Shown: positions 1 to 7,376 of the stretch, in pieces
Layout: each line of letters opens with the position of its first letter
Position numbering within the stretch: the first letter of the stretch is position 1
Source: Ruminococcaceae bacterium UBA3751
GTDB taxonomy: Bacteria > Bacillota > Clostridia > Oscillospirales > Acutalibacteraceae
Length of the DNA stretch: 18,196 nucleotides
Assembly: GCA_002371215.1 (NCBI GenBank)
Contig: DFGL01000063.1
Span: 1-18,196, forward strand
Direction of reading: 5' to 3'
The notes under the pieces: model-generated
Told to the model about the DNA's origin: nothing
Seen by the model: only the letters and a program-made list of their open reading frames with translations
Database searches by the model: none
Made by a program: the position numbers and the translations under genes

Positions 1-37
1 TTCTTTATGACGGGCGCCCCAAAGTAGTCTTTTTTGT

Positions 38-286
38 TTACTGCATATTTGTAAATTTCTGTTTTAGTGTATCAATTTTATTTTGATCAGCCTGTTCGGT
101 TGAATACCAACCCTTTGCTTCCATATTACTGTAAATATCCTCCTGGATGGAAAGCGAGCTGTCAAGAGCGGATTTAAAAGTGTTTCCTATATTCTTTGTT
201 GATGATTCAATGGCACCGTGCATATATAAATCACAAACGCCCTTCTCAAGCATAAGAATATCCTGCATAATGTTTTTATCCTGCAT
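38..286 (-). CDS. Small CotF-type spore coat protein
   Basis: The 82-residue acidic protein resembles the short CotF-family coat proteins of clostridia. It is predicted all-helical, with no signal peptide or membrane segment. The C-terminal part, GWYSTEQADQNKIDTLKQKF, matches the usual family ending, in which a Gly-aromatic-Tyr element is followed by a helix carrying a Lys-x-x-Phe end. Family knowledge places such proteins in the spore coat or outer spore layers; their molecular role is poorly defined. It lies 9 bp downstream of a second coat-like gene on the same strand, so the two are probably one transcript. No hairpin terminator is visible between its stop and the window edge. The family call rests on pattern recognition only. 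Confidence 0.72.
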   Translation of the reverse strand: MQDKNIMQDILMLEKGVCDLYMHGAIESSTKNIGNTFKSALDSSLSIQEDIYSNMEAKGWYSTEQADQNKIDTLKQKFTNMQ

Positions 287-295
287 AGCGTCTCC

Positions 296-472
296 TTAAT
301 CAAGTAAATTTAAAAAACTGTTAAAAATAGAGTTGTGTTTCTGTTCCATTTCGGAAACAGCGTTTTTTAGTGTGTTGTCCTGAAGCTGCTCCTGTGCCTC
401 ACAGCATTTTGCTTTAAAATATTGCTCATGGCCGAGAGCGTCCTCAATGTATAAAAGCTCTTTTGAAGTCAT
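296..472 (-). CDS. Small spore coat-associated protein (CotF-like partner)
   Basis: A helical protein of 58 residues if it starts at the internal Met at 472, or 75 residues if it starts at 523. The start at 472 (MTSKELLYIEDALGHEQ) is preferred: it has a strong ribosome binding site, GGAGGTG, 7 bases upstream, and it begins like the family's N-terminus (M-[TS]-x-KEL-x-x-[IL]-ED-x-LG-x-E). The upstream Met also has a weaker AGAGG 7 bases ahead, so a 17-residue extension is possible. These proteins commonly come as a pair with a CotF homologue, as here with the gene just downstream. The expected location is the spore coat. Expression in the mother cell late in sporulation is inferred from the family; no sigma-E or sigma-K promoter could be assigned. 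Confidence 0.65.
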   Translation of the reverse strand: MTSKELLYIEDALGHEQYFKAKCCEAQEQLQDNTLKNAVSEMEQKHNSIFNSFLNLLD

Positions 473-594
473 ATTTTTCACCTCCACGTTACTATTCTTT
501 GTCTTAACAAAGCGAATATTCATACATTTTCCTCTGTTTACAATATGAGCTAATTATGTTAAAATAAAACTATATTTATTATGGGGGTATATTT

Positions 595-3500
595 ATGAAA
601 AATTCTTATATCTGGGAGGACCCGACTCAGTTTAAGGTTAATAAAGAAAAGGGACATACCATAGCAATGCCCTATGACAGCATCGAATCTGCGCTTGAAG
701 GGGAAAGCGATTATAAGCTCAGCCTTAACGGAGAGTGGAAATTCTTTTTTCAGCAAGGTGTGAAGGAGCAGCTTGACGGCTTCGAAAAAAGCGATTTTAA
801 CGACAGCGAATGGGATAATCTTACCGTTCCTTCCGTTTGGCAGTTAAACGGTTACGGAGCGCCGTATTATTACGCAAGCTCATTTCCGAGAGCACTTTCG
901 CGTTCAAAATCCAAGATACCTTCAATTGACCACAGTATGCAGGAAATAGGTTATTACAGAAAGACTTTTAAGCTTGACAGTAAGTTTAAAAACAGAGAAG
1001 TATTCCTGCATTTCGGTGCCTGTAAGGCTGCGCTTGAGGTTTGGGTTAACGGGGAATACGTCGGATATTCCTGCGGCTCAATGACTCCCCATGAATTTGA
1101 TATTACCAAGTATGTTAACGAGGGCGATAACCTCGTTTGTGCGAAGGTTTACCGTTTTGCCGCGTCATCGTATCTAGAGGATCAGGATATGTGGTGGCTC
1201 AGCGGAATTTACAGAGAAGTTTTTATTTACGCGGAGCCTAAAACCTGCTTACGCGATTTTCGTTTTGTAACTGATTTGGATTCGGATTATAAAGATTCCG
1301 AAACCTCACTTTTTGCGTATCTTAAGAATTACTCTGACAGCGAACGTAAGTTCGTTTTAAAAGCATATCTTATTTCGGATACTGATAAAGAAATTCCTCT
1401 CGGTGAAAGCTCAGCAAAAATAGGCGCAGGTAAGAAGGGAACAATTGCAATCAGGGAAACTGTTAAAAATCCAAAAAAATGGTCTGCGGAACAGCCTAAT
1501 CTCTATAAGCTCGTTATGGAGCTTAAGGACGGTAAAAAAACGGTTTGTTATAAAATATTCGAGGTTGGTTTTAAAAAGGTAGAAATTGACGGAGAAAAGC
1601 TTTTATTTAACGGAATGCCGTTGATTTTAAGAGGTACTAACCGCCATGATTTTGACCCCGATTACGGCTGGGCGGTTCCTAAAGAAACGTATGTTAAGGA
1701 CTTTGAGCTTATGAAGCAGTGTAATATCAATGCAATACGCTGCTCGCATTATCCTGACGACCCGTATTTTTATGAGCTTGCTAACCGCTACGGTTTTTAC
1801 GTTATGGATGAATGTGACCTTGAAACTCACGGCGTAAGGCGTAAAAACGTTCCGGGTTCAAATCCTCTTTGGACCGGACTTGCAGTTGATAAAATGGAAA
1901 GAATGGTCCTGCGCGACAGAAACCACCCGTCGATTTTTATGTGGTCTCTCGGTAATGAGGCGGGCGACGGTGACAATTTCCTAAAAATGAAAGAGGCTGC
2001 GCTTAAGTACGACGACACAAGGCAATTTCACTATGAAGGGGATTTTGATTTTACTAAGAGCGACGTTATTTCAAGAATGTATCCTGATGAAGCAACAATG
2101 AAAAAGCTCGGTACTAAAACTCCTATAACTATTTCTCTTTACGATAATGTTGCTAATGCGCTTGCTGCCGATAATAAGCCTATTAAGGCAGAGATGTATA
2201 ATAAACCCGTACTGCTTTGTGAATTTGCGCATAGTATGGAAAATTCACTCGGTAATTTCAAAGAGTATATGGATGATTTTGAAAAATATCCTAATATGTG
2301 CGGAGGGTTTATCTGGGACTGGGTTGACCAGGCTATTCATACCGTTGATGAAAACGGAAACGATAACTGGCTTTACGGAACGGATTTTGAAAAGGATGAG
2401 CCTAAACGCTGGTATAACGGTATTGATAAAACAGCTATGACAGGCTCAAACACCTATTTTTGCGCTAACGGCGTTATAGGTGCTGACAGAACTCCTCATC
2501 CGCAGTATGATGAGGTTAAGCACGTTTATCAGCCTGTTGTAACTACAGCCTTTGACGTTACGAAGGGACGCTTTAACGTTCGCTCACGCTTCCTTTTTAC
2601 CGATGTATCAACTCTTAAGTGTAAATGGAAGATAGATTGCGAAGGTAATGAGCTTCAAAGCGGAGAAATGGAAAAATTCAGCCTTGTTCCGCTTCAGGAG
2701 GAATTTATTGATATACCTTACGACTACTCTTCTTTACCCGATGATAAAGAATGTATACTTACTGTATCTTTCCATACCAAGAAGAAAACATACGGCCTTA
2801 AATCCAATGCAGAAATAGCGTATGATCAGTTCGTTTTAAAGACTCCTAAAAAGCCGTCTGTTGTAATAGAAAACGGTAAGCTCAGCTATGAGCTGATAAA
2901 AAACAAGGTTTGCGTTAACGGAGAAAACTTTAAAGTAAAAATAGATAACGGCGCCTTAACTGAATTCAGCATTGACGGTAATAATATTCTTACCGCCCCG
3001 TTAAGACCTAATTATTTCAGAGCTCTTACCGATAACGATATTGACGTTCTTAACTTCGCACCGCCGCTTATTAAATTCAGTCCTTACTATAAATGGCTGA
3101 AGGCTACTGAGAGCGTCAGGGCCATTAAAACCGAGGTTGAGGAAAAAGACGCCGCAATTAAAATAAGGGTGGCTGTTGCTGCTGATAATACAAAAAATGC
3201 GTATACTTCTTATACGGTTTATCCTGACGGAAGAATAGCTGTATTTCACAGTGCAGTACCTAAGGCAGACTTGCTAAGGCTCGGTATGATGTTTGCTGTT
3301 GATAAACAGTTTTCTACCGTTAATTGGTACGGCAGAGGTCCTGCTCCGGCATATCCTGACAGAAAAACGGGCAGTAAGATAGGTTTATATTCAATGCCTT
3401 TGGAAAAGTTTGAATATAACTATATGCGTCCGCAGGAGGCTTCAACGAGGGCAGACACAAGGTACTTCAGCCTTGTTAATAAGAAGGGCGAAGGGATTAA

Positions 3501-3741
3501 GGTTACGGCTTATTACGACAAGCCTGTTCTTTTCAGTGCGTTGCCTTATACTCCTGCAGAGCTTGATTCATTTACTCATATTAATGAAATCAAGCGCTCC
3601 GATAATATTACAGTTACCGTTGACGGCGTTCAGCAGGGCGTCGGCGGAGATATGCCCGGACAGGCGTATGTCAGGGATAAGTATAAGGTTAAGGGCGGAG
3701 AAAAACAGAGTGTTTCCTTCCTGATTGAATATATTAAATAA
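595..3741 (+). CDS. lacZ: Beta-galactosidase, glycoside hydrolase family 2 (LacZ type)
   Basis: At 1048 residues this is the full length of a large GH2 beta-galactosidase, which hydrolyses lactose and related beta-D-galactosides. Order of parts: N-terminal jelly-roll sugar-binding domain (about residues 40-215), an immunoglobulin-like domain, the TIM barrel (about 330-620), a second Ig-like domain and the C-terminal beta-sandwich (about 760-1045) with the WYGRGP and YMRPQE motifs. The acid/base Glu is E455 in WSLGNEAGDG. The nucleophile is E543 in LLCEFAH, followed by the typical GGFIWDWVDQ barrel strand. There is no signal peptide, so the enzyme should be cytoplasmic and needs a separate sugar transporter, none of which is in this window. 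The ribosome binding site is a GGGGG run 7 bases before the ATG. The 71-bp gap to the divergent coat gene shows no clear promoter or sugar operator. The stop codon directly abuts the comEC start. The true substrate could be a plant or host galactoside rather than lactose. Confidence 0.93.
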   Translation: MKNSYIWEDPTQFKVNKEKGHTIAMPYDSIESALEGESDYKLSLNGEWKFFFQQGVKEQLDGFEKSDFNDSEWDNLTVPSVWQLNGYGAPYYYASSFPRALSRSKSKIPSIDHSMQEIGYYRKTFKLDSKFKNREVFLHFGACKAALEVWVNGEYVGYSCGSMTPHEFDITKYVNEGDNLVCAKVYRFAASSYLEDQDMWWLSGIYREVFIYAEPKTCLRDFRFVTDLDSDYKDSETSLFAYLKNYSDSERKFVLKAYLISDTDKEIPLGESSAKIGAGKKGTIAIRETVKNPKKWSAEQPNLYKLVMELKDGKKTVCYKIFEVGFKKVEIDGEKLLFNGMPLILRGTNRHDFDPDYGWAVPKETYVKDFELMKQCNINAIRCSHYPDDPYFYELANRYGFYVMDECDLETHGVRRKNVPGSNPLWTGLAVDKMERMVLRDRNHPSIFMWSLGNEAGDGDNFLKMKEAALKYDDTRQFHYEGDFDFTKSDVISRMYPDEATMKKLGTKTPITISLYDNVANALAADNKPIKAEMYNKPVLLCEFAHSMENSLGNFKEYMDDFEKYPNMCGGFIWDWVDQAIHTVDENGNDNWLYGTDFEKDEPKRWYNGIDKTAMTGSNTYFCANGVIGADRTPHPQYDEVKHVYQPVVTTAFDVTKGRFNVRSRFLFTDVSTLKCKWKIDCEGNELQSGEMEKFSLVPLQEEFIDIPYDYSSLPDDKECILTVSFHTKKKTYGLKSNAEIAYDQFVLKTPKKPSVVIENGKLSYELIKNKVCVNGENFKVKIDNGALTEFSIDGNNILTAPLRPNYFRALTDNDIDVLNFAPPLIKFSPYYKWLKATESVRAIKTEVEEKDAAIKIRVAVAADNTKNAYTSYTVYPDGRIAVFHSAVPKADLLRLGMMFAVDKQFSTVNWYGRGPAPAYPDRKTGSKIGLYSMPLEKFEYNYMRPQEASTRADTRYFSLVNKKGEGIKVTAYYDKPVLFSALPYTPAELDSFTHINEIKRSDNITVTVDGVQQGVGGDMPGQAYVRDKYKVKGGEKQSVSFLIEYIK

Positions 3742-5733
3742 ATGAAAAGAGTTTTTTCGCATATTGGGTTTTCTGTTGCTGTTACGCTTTTTGCGCTGTG
3801 CTTTATAAAAATTGATTATATTTATTCAATTACTGCAGGGCTTACGGTAATACTTATTGTAAGCCTTGCAATAAGTAAATACAGACAGGCGATAGCTGTT
3901 CCTTTATGTTTATCTTCAGCAGTATTTGCTTGCCTGTTGTTTTTGTTCGTCTTTTATCTCAAAGCCGCGCCGGCGCTTTCTCTTGACGGCAAAGAAGCAG
4001 ATTTTACGTTTTATATTACCGCTCTTCCGCAGTTTGACGGAGATAGGTATATCTACACCGTAAAAACGTCAAAGATTATTCTCGATGGAGCGCCTGAAAC
4101 GCTTAAGCTTAAATTATATTCAAAAAGCATTATAAACGTTGAACCATATACGCTTATCAATGCACACGGAAAGTTCAGAGCCATATCTGATAATGCTTTT
4201 TCCTCTTACGGATACTGGAGCGACGGAATCTTTCTTAATTCAAACATTAAAAGCTATGAAAGCATCGGAAAAACTGTCTTCTCTCCGCTTAAATACGTTC
4301 TCACTATCAGGAACGATATAATTGAAACTTTTATGAAAACTATTAAAGGAGATGAAGGCGCGCTTTCTGCCGCTCTTGTAACGGGGGACAGATTTTATAT
4401 TTCAGAGGCGCTCAATGACGCATTCAGGTATTCCGGTGCCTCTCATATTTTAGCCGTAAGCGGACTTCATTTATCCGTTGTTACAGGAGGTATATATTTC
4501 TTATTAAAGCATTCGGTATTTAACAGAAAAGTATACTGTAGTATTGCGATACTGATTACTTTAATGTATATGGCGCTTACGGATTTTTCAAGCTCTGTTG
4601 TAAGAGCCGGAATTATGATGATTGCCGTTTTCTTTGCTGATTTCTTTAAACGCAAAGCGGACAGTCTTAATTCTCTTGGTCTTGCGCTGTTTATAATTTG
4701 TCTTAACCCATTTTCAGTGAGTGACGCAGGAACTATATTAAGTGTTTTATCAGTTCTTGCTCTTGTTGTTTATTATCCGTATCTTGACGGTAAGTTTTTC
4801 AATAAGATAGGGGATTATTTAAGCGTTAAGAATGATTCTGTTTCCGATTATTTTAGAATCAGCGCTTATGGAGTATATAAATCTTTTTTGGCGAGCTTAA
4901 GTATTCTTACATTTAATCTGCCTGCTTTATATCTGCTTTTCGGTTACACTTCTCTTATCTCGCTTGTTTCAAATGTCGTTATTCTTCCGCTCGGAAGTGT
5001 TGTAACTGTAGTATCTTTTCTAACGTATTTGCTTTGCAGAATAAATGTTTTAGGCAGGTTTGCAATATTTGTTTGTACTGAACTTAACAGATTAATGATT
5101 AATTATGTTTCGTCAATTTCAAAAGTGAGGAGACTAACAGTTTCGTTTTCGCCTTATTTTGCTGTAATATTAGCTTCGTTACTGATTGTTCTTGCAATTA
5201 GTCTTATAATATGGAAGGGCAGAATGAATAAAACGGTTATTGCATTTTCGTATTCTGTTCTTATAATATCGCTTGCATTTAATATGATTTCACAATATAA
5301 TAATGCTGATATGCTCATTACTGAAAACGGTGCTTGTGCGATAGCTTGCAGCAATAAGACTTTGGTTTACGGGGTTGAAAACAAATCTGATTATTATAGT
5401 GTTCGGAGCTTTATAAATACTCACAGCGGTAAAATTGACGTTCTGGTTGACGCAAATAACGATTATTCAAAATTGCTTACTGATGATTTTTCAGTCGGAA
5501 AGATTTCGTCAGGCGGCTTTTCCTCGGAAATATGCGACGGCTTTTCGGTTAACGTAAGCGACTGTTTTAATGCTGTTATTTACGGTAAAACGATAACTGT
5601 AAATGAAGATAATACTTCTTCTGATATAACTGTTTTTGACGGCAGAGCTTATGATAAAAACGGAGTTATTTATCTTAATGACGGAGACGTTATTTACAGC
5701 ATAAACAAAGATTATTTCAGTGTAAGGAGGTAG
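3742..5733 (+). CDS. comEC: ComEC/Rec2-family DNA uptake channel protein, C-terminal domain degenerate
   Basis: A 663-residue polytopic membrane protein. Two or three N-terminal membrane segments (residues 1-80) precede a soluble DUF4131-like region (about 85-195). The Competence domain follows (about 205-510), with the signature GASHILAVSGLHLSVVTGG near residue 232 and the conserved DFSSSVVRAGIMM stretch. In natural transformation, ComEC forms the channel that carries single-stranded DNA across the membrane. In typical family members the C-terminus is a metallo-beta-lactamase-like domain with a THxHxDH metal site, thought to degrade the non-transported strand. Here the last 140 residues keep a beta-strand pattern (for example GACAIACSNKTLVYG and IDVLVDANND) but show no such His-rich motif. 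The protein is also shorter than the roughly 775 residues of B. subtilis ComEC. The ATG follows the lacZ stop with no gap and no ribosome binding site is evident. No other com genes are in the window. Position next to holA matches the common comEC-holA order in Firmicutes. Confidence 0.88.
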   Translation: MKRVFSHIGFSVAVTLFALCFIKIDYIYSITAGLTVILIVSLAISKYRQAIAVPLCLSSAVFACLLFLFVFYLKAAPALSLDGKEADFTFYITALPQFDGDRYIYTVKTSKIILDGAPETLKLKLYSKSIINVEPYTLINAHGKFRAISDNAFSSYGYWSDGIFLNSNIKSYESIGKTVFSPLKYVLTIRNDIIETFMKTIKGDEGALSAALVTGDRFYISEALNDAFRYSGASHILAVSGLHLSVVTGGIYFLLKHSVFNRKVYCSIAILITLMYMALTDFSSSVVRAGIMMIAVFFADFFKRKADSLNSLGLALFIICLNPFSVSDAGTILSVLSVLALVVYYPYLDGKFFNKIGDYLSVKNDSVSDYFRISAYGVYKSFLASLSILTFNLPALYLLFGYTSLISLVSNVVILPLGSVVTVVSFLTYLLCRINVLGRFAIFVCTELNRLMINYVSSISKVRRLTVSFSPYFAVILASLLIVLAISLIIWKGRMNKTVIAFSYSVLIISLAFNMISQYNNADMLITENGACAIACSNKTLVYGVENKSDYYSVRSFINTHSGKIDVLVDANNDYSKLLTDDFSVGKISSGGFSSEICDGFSVNVSDCFNAVIYGKTITVNEDNTSSDITVFDGRAYDKNGVIYLNDGDVIYSINKDYFSVRR

Positions 5734-5736
5734 AAT

Positions 5737-6765
5737 ATGGCTGTTATTAACGAAGCTCAGTTAAAAGAGCAGATTAGCAAAAAGAATTTTTCCAATGCAT
5801 ATATTCTTTTCGGTGAAGAAAGCTACCTCAAGGATTTTTATACCAATCAGCTGAAAAACAAGCTCGTTGACAGCGCTTTTGCTGATTTTAATTATCATGA
5901 ACATGATGGAGCTTCGGCAAATATGGATGATATTGCAATGGATTCGTCAATGCTGCCTATGATGAGCGAATACAGTATGGTTCTTGTTAACGATTATCCC
6001 TTTGAGAATTCTTCGGATGTTAAAAAGCTTGAAGAGATATTAAAAGAATTAAACGGCAGTTCTATTCTTGTTTTTCGCTATGAAAAAATTAATATCGACG
6101 TAAAAAAATCCAAAACCTACAGTAAAGTTGTAAACCTTTTTTCCAAGTATGGAACTGCGGCAGAACTAAAAAAGAGAACGGAAACGGATTTAATTAATCT
6201 TGTACTTAAAGGTGCTAAAAAGAGAAACTGTTCAATAGATAAAAGAAATGCGCAGTACTTTATTTCGGTTGTAGGTTCAGATATTCAGACTATGCTAAAT
6301 GAGCTTGAAAAAATCTGTTCCTATATTGGTGAAGGCGAAATAACTAAGGATACGATTGACGAGGTTGCTGTTAAATCCCTTCAGGCAAGAATTTATGATT
6401 TGTCTAAGTTTATTATAGCTAAGAACGGAGAAGCTGCATATGGGCTTTTAAACGCGCTGTTTTCTCAGAAAGCTGATGAAATTGTAATCTTATCTGTTTT
6501 ATCCTCCTGCTATATTGATATGTACAGAGCGAAATGCGCCGTTCAGGCTAATATAAGCGATAGCAACGTTTCGTCAACCTTTGGTTATCGCGGCAGAGAA
6601 TTTGTAATAAGAAACGCAAAAAGAGATTCTTCTCGCATAAGTATAAACGCTTTACGAAATGCACTCAGTATTTTAGCCGAAGCAGATGAAAAGTTAAAAT
6701 CAACTGCCGTTAGCCAAGCGGTAATTCTTGAGGAAACGGTTGCAAAGCTGTTGATTATTAGGTGA
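5737..6765 (+). CDS. holA: DNA polymerase III subunit delta
   Basis: The 342-residue length and overall pattern fit the delta subunit of the clamp loader, which opens the beta sliding clamp during replication. The N-terminus shows the family's ILFGEESYLKDFY element in place of a working Walker A motif. Delta is a non-ATPase AAA+ fold protein, so this is expected. The middle segment LISVVG-type sequence around FISVVGSDIQTMLNELEKICSY (split here as FISVVGSD plus LNELEKICSY) is typical of HolA, and the C-terminal collar helices run to LLIIR. The start is fixed by AAGGAGG, which lies at the very end of comEC, 6 bases before the ATG. The gap to comEC is 3 bp and the gap to the next gene is 4 bp, so all three are almost certainly co-transcribed. 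Confidence 0.92.
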   Translation: MAVINEAQLKEQISKKNFSNAYILFGEESYLKDFYTNQLKNKLVDSAFADFNYHEHDGASANMDDIAMDSSMLPMMSEYSMVLVNDYPFENSSDVKKLEEILKELNGSSILVFRYEKINIDVKKSKTYSKVVNLFSKYGTAAELKKRTETDLINLVLKGAKKRNCSIDKRNAQYFISVVGSDIQTMLNELEKICSYIGEGEITKDTIDEVAVKSLQARIYDLSKFIIAKNGEAAYGLLNALFSQKADEIVILSVLSSCYIDMYRAKCAVQANISDSNVSSTFGYRGREFVIRNAKRDSSRISINALRNALSILAEADEKLKSTAVSQAVILEETVAKLLIIR

Positions 6766-6769
6766 CGAG

Positions 6770-7360
6770 ATGGAAGAAAAGTTAAAGCTTGAACAGGCCG
6801 TAATAGTTGAGGGAAGATACGATAAAAGCAAGGTTTCGGAAATAGTGGACGCTTTTATAATAGAAACGAACGGCTTCGGCATATTCAAGGATAAAGAGAA
6901 ACTCTCTTTCATTAAAAAGCTTGCAAAGGAACGAGGCGTCGTTATACTTACTGACAGCGACCATGCCGGGTTTATGATAAGAAATTATCTTTCCTCGGGC
7001 ATCCCTAAAGAAAACGTTATTAATGCTTATATTCCCGACGTATACGGAAAAGAAAGCCGCAAAGATAAGCCTTCAAAGGAAGGCAAGCTCGGAGTTGAGG
7101 GAATGAGCAGGGAAGTGCTTCTGAACGCGTTTAGAAGAGCGGGTGTTAACTGTACCGACACAGTTAATGAAAACCCTGTTACTAATTTTGATTTATACTC
7201 GTTTGGTATTTCGGGTACTTCCGGTGCAAAACAAAAGAAAAAAGCTCTGCTTAGAGCGCTTGAACTTCCTGAATTTCTTTCAACCAATTCGTTGTTAACT
7301 TTTATAAACAGCTCAATGAGCAGGGAAGAGTTTTTAGAAATAATAAAAGAGGTAGGATGA
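6770..7360 (+). CDS. rnmV: Ribonuclease M5 (5S rRNA maturation, Toprim domain)
   Basis: A 196-residue Toprim protein matching RNase M5, which cuts the 5S rRNA precursor on both strands to give mature 5S rRNA, usually on the 50S precursor with ribosomal protein L18. The Toprim acidic residues are visible: E14 in IVEGRYD, and D62 and D64 in ILTDSDHAGF. They are followed by the M5-type KPSKEGKLGVEG stretch and a roughly 70-residue C-terminal helical domain. Related Toprim enzymes such as primase and topoisomerases are much larger and have different flanks. In many Firmicutes rnmV sits beside ksgA; here it sits behind holA instead. The start has a modest AGGTG ribosome binding site, 4 bp after the holA stop. 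Its last codons form the left arm of a transcription terminator. Confidence 0.9.
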   Translation: MEEKLKLEQAVIVEGRYDKSKVSEIVDAFIIETNGFGIFKDKEKLSFIKKLAKERGVVILTDSDHAGFMIRNYLSSGIPKENVINAYIPDVYGKESRKDKPSKEGKLGVEGMSREVLLNAFRRAGVNCTDTVNENPVTNFDLYSFGISGTSGAKQKKKALLRALELPEFLSTNSLLTFINSSMSREEFLEIIKEVG

Positions 7361-7376
7361 CCTACCTCTTATTTCT
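7347..7376. terminator. Bidirectional intrinsic terminator overlapping the rnmV stop codon
   Basis: A perfect 10-bp stem, AAGAGGTAGG (7347-7356) with CCTACCTCTT (7361-7370), closes an ATGA loop (7357-7360). The rnmV stop codon TGA lies inside that loop. On the plus strand the stem is followed by a weak T-rich run (ATTTCTTTATAT). On the minus strand it is followed by CTTTTATTATTTC, which serves the converging secreted-protein gene ending at 7377. One hairpin therefore appears to end both transcripts. Confidence 0.75.

Noticed and set aside
1..37. Short stretch with a GGGCGCCC palindrome; one minus-strand frame reads DYFGAPVIK
   Set aside because: The palindrome has no loop and no T tract, so it is not a terminator. 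The open frame has no start codon after the coat gene stop and runs off the window, so it cannot be called a gene.
524..594. Possible lacZ promoter (TATATT at 571-576)
   Set aside because: No -35 box at a suitable distance, and the A/T-rich background makes single -10 matches meaningless.
3410..3724. 104-residue plus-strand frame within the end of lacZ
   Set aside because: Overlaps the conserved C-terminal beta-sandwich of lacZ in another frame and has no start signal of its own.
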